Position numbers and translations under genes: made by a program
Assembly (NCBI GenBank): GCA_013306675.1
Contig: JABLUY010000148.1
Coordinates: 30,979 to 94,978 of the forward strand
Reading direction: 5' to 3'
Length of the DNA stretch: 64,000 nucleotides
Origin: Thraustochytrium sp. TN22
Taxonomy: Eukaryota; Sar; Bigyra; Thraustochytrida; Thraustochytriidae
Notes under the pieces: generated by a model
Told to the model about the DNA's origin: nothing
What the model saw: only the letters and a program-made list of their open reading frames with translations
Database searches by the model: none
Shown: piece after piece, positions 19,447 through 29,702 of the stretch
Numbering within the stretch: the stretch's first letter is position 1
How the letters are laid out: the number at the start of each line of letters is the position of its first letter

Positions 19447-21813
19447 ATGCTCGCAAGACTCGGCCACGCGCGGCGCGCGGCGCTCGCGACGGCGCGCAGG
19501 CCGCTGGCGACGTACGCGGAGAAGAGGCGCGAGGCCGAAAAGAGGCTCGGCGATATCGCGGAGGTGCAGCAGCGAGAGCGCTTCGAGGAGTGGCTGCAGC
19601 GGCTCGCGCGCGGCGAGAGACCCACGACCGCAACCAGCCGACCGACCCCGGGAGAGGTGCCCGCCGCGCTGACGCCGGAGAATGCGCGCGAGCTCCTCCG
19701 CGCTGGCTTCGCGACGTTTTTGCTGCATGCTGAAGCCCGCGTGGCGTCGTTCCTGGGAGAGGGCTTCTACACGATTGGCCCGTGCGGCGAGGAGCTCCTG
19801 GGCGTGCTGGGCTTGGTGGGCCGCAGCAACGACGCCATGGCGCTGCACTACAGACACGTCGCCGTGCAGCTGACGCGGCAGCTGGCGGCGCGGCCCGAGG
19901 AGGACGTGCTGCTGGACCGCGCGCGCGCCTACGTGTGCTCGAGCCTGGACCCCGTGACGGCGGGCCACCACTGCGCGCTGGGCGGCGGCGCGACCGACTT
20001 CTACGTCACGTCCACGCTGGCATCGCAGTGCCCTGCCGCGGTAGGCCGCGCCATGGGCATCCGGCTAGCACCGCGCTTGCTCGAGGCAGACGCGCTGCGT
20101 ATGCCCCGCGACGCCGTGAGCGTGGTCAGCCTGGGCGACGGCTCCGTAAACAACGCCATGTTCCTCTCGGCGCTCAACCTGTGCAAGTACGCGCAGTTCC
20201 GCGGCTTCAAGATGCCGGCGCTCATTGTCATCTCCAACAACGACCTCTGCATCTCGCTCAAGGGCCATGGGTACCTGCGGCACTTTTTACGCGACGCCGG
20301 CGTGCGCGTCTTCGAGACGAGCGGCGCCGGCGCGCGGCACGTCGACCTCCCACACCTGTGGCAGACCACCGAGGATGCCTTCGCCTACGTGCGCAGGCAG
20401 TCCAAGCCTGCCATCCTGCTCATGGACGGCCTCACGCGTCGCTTCGGCCACGCCGCCACGGACCGCCAGACCATGTACCTGGAGCAGGCCGAGATCGACG
20501 CCACCCTGGCCGCCAACCCACTCGAGGATGCCTGCCTGCAGGCGCTCGACCTCGGCCTGGTCCAGGATCCGGCGGACATGCTCGCCTGGTGGCGCGAGCT
20601 GCGCGCCTCGGTGGACACCGCCTTCGAGCGCGCAGCAGCGGAGCCCAAGATCGAGACCCGTGACCAGGTCATGGAAATGACCCAGGCCCCGCTCGCCGCT
20701 CTCCCAGCGCCGCCAGCGCCACCCGCCACCACGCCGCGTCGCGCCCTCAAGCCGCAGCCCATGCGTGTACAAATGACGGCTGTCCTGCAGGAGGCGCTTG
20801 AGACGGACCCAGCCTGCGTCTACGTCGGGGAGGATGTGCGCCACGGCGGCTATTACCGCGTGACCGAGGACCTGGCGAACCGCTTCCCGGAGCGTGTGCA
20901 GGACGTGCCACCCGACGAAACCTCGGTCTTCGGCATCGGTCTGGGCTACGCACAGTGCGGCTTGGCGCCCATTGTCGAGATGCCCTACGCCAAGTACTTG
21001 GACTGCGGTGCAGACATCTTCTTCGAGATCGTCATGACCTACTGGTGCACGGGTGGCAAGCAGCGCGATGGCATGGTCATCCGCCTGCAGGGCTTTGACA
21101 AGGGCGTCTTCGGCGGCAACTTCCACACGCACAATATGCTGCACCTTCCGCCTGGCCTCGATGTCGTTTGCTTCTCGAACGGCTGGGACTACGCGCGCGG
21201 CATGCGCCATGCGCTCTTCCAGGCCAAGCACGCCGGCCGCGTCGTCATGTCGGTCGACTCCACCGACCTGCTCTACCGCCGCAACCTTTACAGCGACGAC
21301 GACTCTTACTGGCTGCGCCCCTTCGCGCAGCCTTCTGATGGCATGCTGCCCTTTGAGACCGTCATGGCCTACACCAGCGAGCCAGGCGCCGAGCCCATCG
21401 TGGTCGACGTTGACGACCGGGGTGATGCGAGCCGTCGTCTTGGCGGCCCCAAGCCGGACGTGCTCATCTTCACCTACGGCAACGGCGTGCCCACTTCGCT
21501 CCGGGCCGCGCGCGACCTGTCCGCGGAGCGTAGCCTCCGTGCTCTCGTGATTGACTGCCCCACACTGGGCAGGCCGACCGCTGGTATGCGCGACCTACTC
21601 ACCCACTACGCCGGCGTTCCTGCGGTCTTTGCCGACATCTGCAAGCAAGGTCAGCATCCGTTCGCTGGCACCGTGACGGCTTTGCAGACGGAAGGTCTTC
21701 TGCGCGATCGCCAGTGGCAGTGCGTGGCCGCGCCACCTACGTACAACCCGTTGGGCCGCACCGTGACCTTTCTCAATGAGAAGGACGTTTGCGACGCTGT
21801 TTCGCGCTTGTGA
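19447..21813 (+). CDS. Fused alpha-beta E1 component, branched-chain 2-oxoacid dehydrogenase-like
   Basis: 788 aa from the ATG at 19447. The N-terminus (MLARLGHARRAALATARR...) is an Arg/Ala-rich, acid-free stretch typical of a mitochondrial presequence. Residues about 90-400 are an E1-alpha domain with the thiamine diphosphate motif GDG at 230-232 and NN at 264-265. Residues about 439-788 are an E1-beta domain (VLQEALETDPACVYVGEDV, ETSVFGIGLGYA, PIVEMPYAKYLDCGADI, GFDKGVFGGNFHTHN). In most eukaryotes the two chains are separate genes. The reaction is ThDP-dependent oxidative decarboxylation of 2-oxo acids, passing acyl groups to E2 lipoamide. The branched-chain substrate is the best guess; pyruvate-type E1 is less likely. 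Single exon. Confidence 0.85.
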   Translation: MLARLGHARRAALATARRPLATYAEKRREAEKRLGDIAEVQQRERFEEWLQRLARGERPTTATSRPTPGEVPAALTPENARELLRAGFATFLLHAEARVASFLGEGFYTIGPCGEELLGVLGLVGRSNDAMALHYRHVAVQLTRQLAARPEEDVLLDRARAYVCSSLDPVTAGHHCALGGGATDFYVTSTLASQCPAAVGRAMGIRLAPRLLEADALRMPRDAVSVVSLGDGSVNNAMFLSALNLCKYAQFRGFKMPALIVISNNDLCISLKGHGYLRHFLRDAGVRVFETSGAGARHVDLPHLWQTTEDAFAYVRRQSKPAILLMDGLTRRFGHAATDRQTMYLEQAEIDATLAANPLEDACLQALDLGLVQDPADMLAWWRELRASVDTAFERAAAEPKIETRDQVMEMTQAPLAALPAPPAPPATTPRRALKPQPMRVQMTAVLQEALETDPACVYVGEDVRHGGYYRVTEDLANRFPERVQDVPPDETSVFGIGLGYAQCGLAPIVEMPYAKYLDCGADIFFEIVMTYWCTGGKQRDGMVIRLQGFDKGVFGGNFHTHNMLHLPPGLDVVCFSNGWDYARGMRHALFQAKHAGRVVMSVDSTDLLYRRNLYSDDDSYWLRPFAQPSDGMLPFETVMAYTSEPGAEPIVVDVDDRGDASRRLGGPKPDVLIFTYGNGVPTSLRAARDLSAERSLRALVIDCPTLGRPTAGMRDLLTHYAGVPAVFADICKQGQHPFAGTVTALQTEGLLRDRQWQCVAAPPTYNPLGRTVTFLNEKDVCDAVSRL

Positions 21814-22027
21814 TCCAAGCCCGAGGTGCCCGCTCTTCATGTAGCGGACCCTTGAAGGAGATGCCGCGGCGCAGCAGCTGAGCCTACCTACCGCAGTGAT
21901 GAACGAGAAACAGAGGAGCAAACAACTTGCAGAGAGAAGAGAACGAAAGGAAAAAAAAATGTCAGCAGTGGGTTTCATGACAAAACATGTTCAGGAAAGG
22001 TGCAGCAGCGAACGGCAGCAAACGGCC

Positions 22028-23911
22028 TCAGGAGAAGACAGCCTCCGTGCAAATGAAGTTTTGCAGGTCGTTGATGAGGCGATCAAGCTTGTCAGCCTTG
22101 GTGGCCTGCTCGAAGGCGTTGTCGACCAGGCCGCCGTAAAAGGACGAGCACTCGTGGTCCACGGAGCCGGTCATCCAGCACTCGCCCGAGGCGTCGTTGC
22201 CCTTGCACGGGTTATTGCCATTCTTGTGACAGTTCATCTGACAGTCGAAAGCCGCGTTGGGCGGGTCAACGCCCTTGCACGAAGTGACCTCATTCTCGTT
22301 GCCGAGGAAGTAGTCAATCTTGGTGGCCGTGCCGGTCTTGTCGCGAATACCGACAAGCAGCGTCACGACGTTAGGCAAGTCGTTCAGAAGCTTCGCCTCC
22401 TCGAAGACAGCGCTGCCTCGGTACTCGCCGAGGGTCATTGCGCGATCATACCCGGTACTGCCGGTATCGTCCTCTGGCCGACGGTACTGCACCTCGCCGC
22501 CTGCGTCATCCGGGTCATTCTCATAGTCGCCCTTGTTGATCATCGGCGTGCCGTCAGTGATGAAGAAGACAATGGCAGGGTTGTCCGTGTACGTCGTGCG
22601 CTCCTCAAGCATGCGCCGAGCGGCGCGGAACGCCTCGGCGGTCGGCGTGCAGCATCCAACAATGTCGCTGGCCATGTTGCGCACCTGGTCGACCTTGTTC
22701 TTCCACACCGCCGCAGTGTAGGCGCCGAGCGGGATGCGCTCCTTGATGACCTTGGAAAAGGTGATGAGACCGGTGCGCTGCTTGGGCTGGCCCTCCTCCT
22801 GGATGCGCTGCAGGTCCTCAGCCACCTGGAGGACGAACTCGCGAAAGCGCTCGTAGTTGTTGTCTGAGTCAGAGATTGAGTTGCTGCTGTCGACGACGAA
22901 GATGAGGTCCTTATCGCCGAGGCACTCCGTCACGGAGCGCGTCGGCGGATCCGTAGTTTTGGGTCCATCACATGGCTGCGCCGACGGCACGAGCTCGCCT
23001 GGACACAGCAGCTCCAGGTTGGCGTTGGCCAGCTGCGCCGGCGTGATGCTTTCCAAAGAGCTCAAGTCCGTGATATGGCTCCCAGAGGGCTCGGAGACGA
23101 TGGGAAAGTGCTTCGTGTTCGGGTAGTGCGTCCACTCGGCATCCCTGTAGCCATCACGGCCCTTGAGCCGCTTGCTCGACGTGATGGGCTGGAGGTTGAG
23201 CCCTTGGAGATACTCAAAGGCATCCTGGCTGTCTTCGCCCTTGCGGTTGCCCACCAGAATGGCATTCACTGTGGCCGAGTAAGGCGACTGCTTAATGTCA
23301 AAGGCCGTGCGCGGCACGATCTCCAGCAGGTACTTGCCCCAGGCCGTCCTCTCCTGCGTCCAGCGAAGGTAGTCGTAGTTGATCAGGTCCTCCCAGCGGT
23401 TCTGCACCGGAAAGCCGTCGGTGATGACGTGCACATAGACGTTGCTGTTGGCGAGATCAATGCTGCCGTCTGACGAGGCGCGGTCCAGGTCGCGCTTGGC
23501 CAAATCCATGGCGCTCGCCAGGGGCGTGCAACACTGGTTCCAGCTATCGGTGGAAGGGTCACCTTCCACGTAGTTGGACAGCGCCGCATACCAGTCGGCC
23601 TGTGAGTAGCTGCCCACTGGAACCTGGATCTTCTCGTCCTTGCCGAAGGTCACCAGGCCGATCGCGTCGAAGCCCGTATCGTTTGTCACATCTGGCAGGT
23701 TCAGCCCGCACGATAGCATGCGCACGGCGTCCACGTGAGCATCGAGAAGCGACGTTCGGTTCAGGCTGCGCGAAACATCGAGCAGGATAATAAGAACCTT
23801 GGGCAAGCCCAAGCACGAGCACTGCTCAGTGATCTCGGAGCAGTCCTGCGCCTGTGCCGACCCAGCCACCGTAAAGCATGCCGCAGCGAGGAGAAGGATG
23901 CGCGACCACAT
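22028..23911 (-). CDS. Secreted protein with two von Willebrand factor A domains
   Basis: 627 aa, ATG at 23911. A clear signal peptide (hydrophobic about 5-21, cleavage after AQA) is followed by Cys-rich sequence. The first vWA domain begins near residue 38 with the metal-ion (MIDAS) motif D45-V-S47-R-S49. The second begins near 335 with DSSNS near 340; both keep DxSxS and a later ITDG segment. The C-terminal region carries more cysteines (CQMNCHKNGNNPCKG, GECWMTGSVDHEC) that probably form disulphides. No transmembrane helix or GPI signal is obvious. Such proteins bind ligands extracellularly in a metal-dependent way; the ligand is unknown. It converges on the E1 gene (214 bp between stops). 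Confidence 0.85.
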   Translation of the reverse strand: MWSRILLLAAACFTVAGSAQAQDCSEITEQCSCLGLPKVLIILLDVSRSLNRTSLLDAHVDAVRMLSCGLNLPDVTNDTGFDAIGLVTFGKDEKIQVPVGSYSQADWYAALSNYVEGDPSTDSWNQCCTPLASAMDLAKRDLDRASSDGSIDLANSNVYVHVITDGFPVQNRWEDLINYDYLRWTQERTAWGKYLLEIVPRTAFDIKQSPYSATVNAILVGNRKGEDSQDAFEYLQGLNLQPITSSKRLKGRDGYRDAEWTHYPNTKHFPIVSEPSGSHITDLSSLESITPAQLANANLELLCPGELVPSAQPCDGPKTTDPPTRSVTECLGDKDLIFVVDSSNSISDSDNNYERFREFVLQVAEDLQRIQEEGQPKQRTGLITFSKVIKERIPLGAYTAAVWKNKVDQVRNMASDIVGCCTPTAEAFRAARRMLEERTTYTDNPAIVFFITDGTPMINKGDYENDPDDAGGEVQYRRPEDDTGSTGYDRAMTLGEYRGSAVFEEAKLLNDLPNVVTLLVGIRDKTGTATKIDYFLGNENEVTSCKGVDPPNAAFDCQMNCHKNGNNPCKGNDASGECWMTGSVDHECSSFYGGLVDNAFEQATKADKLDRLINDLQNFICTEAVFS

Positions 23912-25400
23912 CGTTGCGACGCGCTTTCTCGCGCTGCACAGAAAGTACTTGGGGCTAAGTTACTGCTGGTTTGCTGCAGCGCGCTTTGCGACGCGTCGCG
24001 ATACTGGTTTGCCGCTCGGCGGCAGTTGCGGCGGTTGGGTCGTGGAGACCATTCTGCAGGCCGAGCGTCCTTCTTTTCCCCCTCCCCCATCGGCCCAGCA
24101 TTGCAGCTTCCAGCTGTCTACGAGGCCAGCTGCAGCCAGTGAGGGAGCTCTCTGACGTTGAGGGTGGCACAAGAAGCGTTGCTCCTGCGTCCCTGTGGCA
24201 TCCCCTAGTCTCTGCGTTGCACTAGTCACGTCGCTGACGGTCGCTCGGCTCTTTCCCCGGCTCAAGGCAACGAAGATCGTCTATTTGTCCACCTCCGGGT
24301 CCGTGCGCTGGCTACCTCGCACGCTCGTCAACGTTGCTAGCTAGTAGTAGGTCTCGGAAGGAGGTAAGACCAGCCAGGGCCGCGATGAACAATGACGGAA
24401 GTGGATGGTTTGAGATGCCAAGGATGGGATGACCCTCCCTGCGCTGGCGGGCGGCCGCCATGCATGCCTTGCCTTGCCTGGCTTGCCGCCCGCAAACAGC
24501 CCCCAGCACGCCCGGCACGTCCGCTCCCTCCGCACTCTGAGAGGCGCGCTGTTGCTTCAGTCCATCAAATTTGCGCTGATCTGCTGCAGTTTGTCCCGCT
24601 GGACGTCCTGGGGTCATGGCCTCGCCGGTGTCGGCGTGCCTACTCGCTTCGCTCGCTCCGAGTCTTCGGCACCCGACGCGGCGTCCGTCACGGCAAGCGC
24701 ATGCCCGTCGCGAGCTGCGGTGCATGCACGCGAGCTCCAACGGCGGAGGCGCAGTCGGCGCGCCCCAGCGCCCCATCGGGAGCGGCCGGTGCGGCCTGGC
24801 TTCCAAGGCCCGTGTCCGAAGTCAACAGGTGCGGGACGCTGGGGATGGCGCACGAGCGTCTCTCGCGCAGCGGCCAGCCTGCCGGTGCCGGTGCCGGTGC
24901 CGCCTGGCCCTAACACGGCTCACGGCATGCACAGCTTGGCCGCGGGCGCCGCAGCGCAGAGACTCTGCGCTGCTGTGGAGCTCCCTCGAAAGCCAGACAA
25001 CGTCAAGTTAATTAAAGGGCGCCACGGTCGCTGCGCGCCGCGAAGCGCGGCGGAACGCGACGAAGCGAGGAGGGAGGCGGCTCGGGACGTGCTGTTGTGC
25101 TGGCTCCTCGAGTTGCGGGGAGGTTCGATACTGACCGTGAGGTAAGTTAGGCCTAGATGCTGCACTGCAGCCAGACAGTGCAGAGAAGAGAGGGCTAGCT
25201 CGAGCTCGGGTCTGTCTTTTCCCGTAGGTTAGTACCCGGTCAACAGTCTCCGGCTCACAACGGTGCATGGACGGCACTCGATCTCGATCATTGCACTCGC
25301 TCTCGATCATCGCATGCTTTCTGTTTGTTACTGGGGCACTGGGACCTCTGAGAACGATAAAGGTTGCCACGACGGCTGCGGTAGCTGGTTGGCTGGCTAG
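23912..25400. other. Intergenic region, no gene seen
   Basis: About 1.5 kb between the vWA gene start and the next gene's stop. Less GC-extreme than surrounding intergenic DNA. It has TGCC-like repeats near 24468-24490, GGTGCC repeats near 24880-24903 and a GCTA repeat at about 25391-25405 adjoining the next stop codon. No tRNA, rRNA or protein gene was supported; the part nearest 23912 should be the vWA gene promoter. Confidence 0.5.
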
Positions 25401-27299
25401 CTAGCAAGAGGCCCCGACACCCAGGAAGACGAGCCCGAGCGTCCGCCCGCGCTTGGATGGACGTCGTGACGCTTCACTGTCGTCCGCGGATTCGGAACCG
25501 GGAAAGCGCACCACCACGAGCCTGGGGCGAGGGACACCGCGCGCCGCGAAGGAGACCGGGGCTCGAAATCGAGCCGCAAACGACGCCCAGCCGTCATCTT
25601 GGAAGCGAGGCGTTGCGCAGTTCACCTGCAGTGCCGCCGCCGAAGACAGCCAGGGCGAGGTCACATTGCAGAGCAAGCCGTAGCGTAGTGCCGCGCTCTC
25701 TGGGCGGCATAGGCACACGCAGGCGCAGGCCGCCTCGCGCTCGAGGCCGATGTCGCTCGATAACAGGCTCCCCAGGACGGGCTCCCAGGACACGAGCTGC
25801 GCACGCAGTCCCAGGGCCGCCACAAGCGTCAGCTCTGCGGCGCGCACGTACCAGGGCTGGTTCGGCTTGAGCTCAATTTGAAAATCCACCTTGGCCAGGG
25901 CGCCCTTGAGCACGAGGACGGCCAGGAGGCCGAGTGCTTCCACGGAGGCGAGCCCTTGCTGCACCTCTTGCGCGACGGCGGTCTCCCACGTGCGCGAGAG
26001 CAGGACGTCGCCCGGGAAATTCATTTCCAGGGCGCTTGCCAGCAGGTGGTGCCCGCCTTCGAGTGCGGCGCGCGCTAGCGTTGCGGCTTGATCGCGGTTC
26101 CCTGCGAACCACGTCTCGTGCCCAGCCACCCGCAGCGCGTAGTCTTGCACGTGTTCGGACGACCACGCCGAGAGCGCCCGCCCCGCGTTCACCCAGTGCT
26201 GCACGTGCATGGGCAAGAGCCGCGACACGGGCAAGGAGGCGGCTAGCTTCGTCGCGCCCTCGGCGGTCGCCTCCACGAAGACGAGCGCGCGAAGTAGACT
26301 CAGCAGCGGCCAAAGCCAGCGCTCGAGCCAAGGGACTTGCCCTCCTGCACCGCCGGAGAGCACCGACACGTGCTGCAGGTGCTCAAGCACGCGGCATGCA
26401 TCGACCGGCTTCTCGGCGAGGCTCGCGTGCATGGCGAGAACGCCAAAGGCGACGCCCGCCGTGCCAGCCTCCATGGGGAGCCGAAGCGCGTTCAAAATGC
26501 CTGCCTCGGAGAGATCCTGGAGCAAGCGGTGGGCGAGCGCCGGCAGCAGGGCGGCCTCCGCTTGGGCGCTTTCGCTTTCGCTCTTGCGCTCGCTCTTGCG
26601 CTCGCTCCCACTCGCGCCCTCGAGCGGCGTCTCCGGCGTCCACTCGAACCCGAACGCACGTAGCATGGCGCAGAGGACCTCTGCCTCGAGCGCGCCGCCC
26701 GCGGCGAGCATCGGGAGCAGGCCGGCATGGTAGAGGCGCGCAGCGAGCGCGGCGGCGGCATCCTTGTCGGTGGCGTAGCGGCTGACCAGCAGCAGCTTCG
26801 CGACGCGCACGGCGTGGCGCGGGCTTGTCCCCGCGCTCTGCACGAAGAGCGCGCGCTCCGCGGCGAGCCCCGGCGGCAGGCCCGCCACGAGCGTGCGCAA
26901 CAGGCGCAGGTCCTCGCCGGCGGGCTCATCACCGCGGCCGAGGCAGGCCACGAGCAGTTCGAAATTGGCCTCCGCCAGGGTCCCGCTCAGCTCCAACACG
27001 CGCAGCGCCCTCGCGCGCAGCGCGGCCATGTGCGGGGCGCGCACGAGCGCCGTGCAGGCGTCCTGCGCGAGGGCGCGCAGCGAGGCGTCCCGCGCGAGGG
27101 CCTCGCTCTGCTGCAGCACGGCGTCCAGGGCGCGGCCTGCGCGGTCCAGGTGCGCGGGCGCCGCGCGGCCCACGGCCGCCTCGCAGAGCGCGTCCACGGC
27201 GGCGTGCAGCTGCATCGCGCGCGCGCTCCGGAGTCGCGGATTTGAATTCATGTTTTGCACGCTCTCCGCGGCGCCGCGGCGCTGGCCGCAGAACAACAT
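25401..27299 (-). CDS. Unrecognised helical-repeat-like protein
   Basis: 632 aa from the ATG at 27299 (MLFCGQ); the next in-frame ATG, at 27251 (MNSNP), is an alternative. The frame runs four bases into the dolichol kinase stop only through a GTG, which is not a credible start. Sequence is rich in Ala/Leu amphipathic helices throughout, like a HEAT/ARM-type solenoid, with one charged low-complexity stretch (SERKSERKSESES). No catalytic motif, signal peptide or membrane helix is visible. A proteasome-assembly S5b/Hsm3-like solenoid is one untested possibility; I do not assign it. Its ATG lies only 32 bp after the upstream same-strand stop, unusually tight for this window. Confidence 0.6.
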   Translation of the reverse strand: MLFCGQRRGAAESVQNMNSNPRLRSARAMQLHAAVDALCEAAVGRAAPAHLDRAGRALDAVLQQSEALARDASLRALAQDACTALVRAPHMAALRARALRVLELSGTLAEANFELLVACLGRGDEPAGEDLRLLRTLVAGLPPGLAAERALFVQSAGTSPRHAVRVAKLLLVSRYATDKDAAAALAARLYHAGLLPMLAAGGALEAEVLCAMLRAFGFEWTPETPLEGASGSERKSERKSESESAQAEAALLPALAHRLLQDLSEAGILNALRLPMEAGTAGVAFGVLAMHASLAEKPVDACRVLEHLQHVSVLSGGAGGQVPWLERWLWPLLSLLRALVFVEATAEGATKLAASLPVSRLLPMHVQHWVNAGRALSAWSSEHVQDYALRVAGHETWFAGNRDQAATLARAALEGGHHLLASALEMNFPGDVLLSRTWETAVAQEVQQGLASVEALGLLAVLVLKGALAKVDFQIELKPNQPWYVRAAELTLVAALGLRAQLVSWEPVLGSLLSSDIGLEREAACACVCLCRPESAALRYGLLCNVTSPWLSSAAALQVNCATPRFQDDGWASFAARFRAPVSFAARGVPRPRLVVVRFPGSESADDSEASRRPSKRGRTLGLVFLGVGASC

Positions 27300-27331
27300 G
27301 GGGCTTGCTGGCGCCGGCGCGAGCCGCGCGG

Positions 27332-29128
27332 TCACGCGAGGCCCGGCAAGGCGAGAAGCGCGGCGAAGAAGACCGGGAGCGTGAGGTTGTCGATCTGCTT
27401 GGTGAAGGCCTCCACCATGCAGGTGAGCAGCGTGGCAAAGACCAGGACGGCCGGCCGGTCGACGCGGCCGTGCTGCAGCAGCGCGCAGGCGAAGACGACG
27501 AGCAGCGAAGACAGCACGGCCGCCGTGGTGCCTTCGAGCGTCTTACGGCCGCCCGGCCAAAAGACGCGGCCGTAGCGCGAGCCGATCATCGCGCCGGCCG
27601 CGTCGCCGGCGCCCAGGATGGCCAGGCCGGCGACGCGCGCGAGGTCGGCCGGCTCGGAGCGCAGGCCGGTGAAGAGCCAGAGCGGCAGCGCGCAGCCGAC
27701 CAGCAGGTAGATGTGCGTCAAGATGGTCGTGCCTTCGTCGCGCGAGTCCGTGTAGCTGCGCAGGAAGAAATGAATCCATTCACCCAGGGGCGGGATGCGG
27801 CAGATACGCACGAGCTCCACGAAGAGCAAGAGTGCGACGGCGATGCCGAAAGAGAGTCCGAGAAAGGCCGGCGCGAGCAGCATGGCCGGGCTGAACATGA
27901 TCAGCGCCAGCAGGTGGTACAGCTTGCGCGTGATGATGAGCGGCCAGCGTGTTTGCGACGCAACGACGTGGATGAGTGGCAGTCCGAGGCCGAGCGCCGC
28001 GACCCAGAACGCGAGCATCTGCAAATGTGTCGCGGACGAAAAGGTGTAATCGCGCACGAAGAGGACCGGATGCTGCCCGCCCAGCAGCAGCGCGACCCAG
28101 GCGGAAACCAGGCCGCCGAGCCAGATGGCGACAACCGCGGCAAAGTTGACCAGGTCGCGCGGCTCCAGCGTGCCGGACGGCCAGCACAGAAGCGCCGGCG
28201 CCGAGGACGCCGAGAGACGGCGCTTGAACTTGAGCGAAGCTGTCGGGTCGACGCGCGGGTCCACTTCGCGCGTCTCGTTCTCGAGCTTAGCATGTCGCGC
28301 CACAAAGCCGCGCAGCGCGAGCGGCAGCGTCAGCACGCCGAGCAGACCGCCCTGCAGCGCGACCCACACATCTTCGCGCGCTTCGAGCGCGCCAAAGGGT
28401 AGGCGCACGTGCACGGTGCCTGTGAGCGCGCGCTCCAGCGAAAGCAGCACAAAGTCCACGGCCGCGAGTCCGATGAGCAGCATCACGCAAAAGGCCTCGC
28501 CGACCGTGAAGGACTTGGCAAAAGCGCCCGTCCAGATGCTGATGAGCAGCGCTTGGGCGCGGAGCGTCGCCAGCGTGACGCCGGCGCAGACCACGGTCCC
28601 GGCGTCAGCGAGCGAGGCCGCGCTGAGTCCCCACAGCAGCGCGGCGGCCAGGGCCAGACCGGCGTCGGCCGCCAGCCCGAGCGCCGGCGTGGCGCGCTCG
28701 CGGTCCTGGAGGCCCGCCAGGCGCGCCTGGAACCGCAGCGTGCACGCCGCGACGGCCCACCAGAGAGCGCGCGCGTACTGCGCCTCGTCCAAGGCGGAGA
28801 AATCTGCGTCGGCGCTGCTGCCTCGGCCGTCGTCCGCGGCCTGCGCCTGCTGCACGTAGGCGAGCAGGAGGGACGCGCTGGCCAGCGGGCCGACCAGGAC
28901 GTAAACAAGCCCATTGTCCGGGCACGTGCGTGAGACCTCGAGCCAGTCGCGCGGCACGGACACCAGCGCCCTAGCGGCGCTCGCGATCACCAGCGCCGCC
29001 AGCCCCACCAGCGCCGCGGCCTCTCGCCAGAGCTCTTCGGGTGCCGCCACCTGCATGCTCCATGCCACCGTGGCGCAGGCCAGCCCGACCAGCGCGGCCT
29101 CGAGCGCCTCTCGCCTTGGAGGCGTCAT
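27332..29128 (-). CDS. DOLK: Dolichol kinase (DOLK/SEC59 family)
   Basis: 598 aa from the ATG at 29128. Multi-pass membrane protein with more than ten hydrophobic segments, expected in the ER membrane. It phosphorylates dolichol with CTP to give dolichyl phosphate, the lipid carrier for N-glycosylation, O-mannosylation and GPI anchors. Family signatures in the C-terminal third: RKLYHLLALIMF, GEWIHFFLRSYTDSRDEG, and the CTP-binding segment GAGDAAGAMIGSRYGR...GGRKTLEGT, which matches the GD..GS..G...W.G..KT.EG pattern of DOLK/SEC59. The human protein is 538 aa. The N-terminal half is a poorly conserved membrane region. Single exon; the following helical-protein gene starts 32 bp downstream. Confidence 0.9.
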   Translation of the reverse strand: MTPPRREALEAALVGLACATVAWSMQVAAPEELWREAAALVGLAALVIASAARALVSVPRDWLEVSRTCPDNGLVYVLVGPLASASLLLAYVQQAQAADDGRGSSADADFSALDEAQYARALWWAVAACTLRFQARLAGLQDRERATPALGLAADAGLALAAALLWGLSAASLADAGTVVCAGVTLATLRAQALLISIWTGAFAKSFTVGEAFCVMLLIGLAAVDFVLLSLERALTGTVHVRLPFGALEAREDVWVALQGGLLGVLTLPLALRGFVARHAKLENETREVDPRVDPTASLKFKRRLSASSAPALLCWPSGTLEPRDLVNFAAVVAIWLGGLVSAWVALLLGGQHPVLFVRDYTFSSATHLQMLAFWVAALGLGLPLIHVVASQTRWPLIITRKLYHLLALIMFSPAMLLAPAFLGLSFGIAVALLLFVELVRICRIPPLGEWIHFFLRSYTDSRDEGTTILTHIYLLVGCALPLWLFTGLRSEPADLARVAGLAILGAGDAAGAMIGSRYGRVFWPGGRKTLEGTTAAVLSSLLVVFACALLQHGRVDRPAVLVFATLLTCMVEAFTKQIDNLTLPVFFAALLALPGLA

Positions 29129-29702
29129 ACGTGGAGCCCTGCCGCCGCCTCGCGCCCGTAGCCGCAGCACGAGCGCGCCTGTCTGCTGCGTCGGGCGTCG
29201 TGCGACCCTTGCGCGACGCGAGGCCTTGGGGAGACGTCGCAGGCGGAGTACCCAGTATCGGTGCCGGCAGCAACAAGTACCAGTGTCCTCCTCGTCGGCC
29301 AAGGTGCGAGCTGAGGCGAGTGACATGCAAAGGAAAAGCGAACTGTCGTCGTGCGTCAGCGAGCGAGTGCAAGCTAATAAAATTGCCACGGGTTTGGCGG
29401 GGCTTGAACGGGCGACCAGTAAGCGGCAAGGTAGTACGGGTAGATACGAGGCACGGGAACCACGGAGGCGGCGAGTAAACCTTGGACTTGACCAAACAAA
29501 CCTGAGACTTGACCAAACAAACAATGGGACTCCGTAGCTGCAAAGACTTTGTTTTCCGTATGCGTCGTCGTTGCGACGCTCTCTATCGTTTGTATTTCAG
29601 GCCAGTGCAGAGACCAATGCTGGTGGTGTGTGACACTGTGTTTGTGAGTGCTGTGCAAAGGATGAAGCAGTAGGGTCTTCCGAGCTCAGTCCTTGGTTGT
29701 GG
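29129..29702. other. Intergenic region, dolichol kinase promoter side and KDM4 3' side
   Basis: 574 bp. A less GC-rich stretch (about 29360-29700) includes a GCTAATAAAATTGCC segment near 29370-29384 and a 17-bp direct repeat listed separately. No gene supported; a tRNA-like stretch near 29395-29470 was rejected. Confidence 0.5.
29485..29522 (+). repeat. 17-bp direct repeat, two copies
   Basis: GACTTGACCAAACAAAC occurs at 29485-29501 and again at 29506-29522 with a 4-bp spacer, about 360 bp upstream of the dolichol kinase ATG. Low GC relative to its surroundings. Confidence 0.85.

Noticed and set aside
25105-25150. GGTTCGATACT resembling a tRNA B box
   Set aside because: No upstream A box, acceptor stem or anticodon arm could be built.
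29395-29470. tRNA-like stretch (GCTTGAACGGGCGACC resembles a reversed T arm)
   Set aside because: The T stem does not pair properly and there is no A box or plausible anticodon stem at the right distance.
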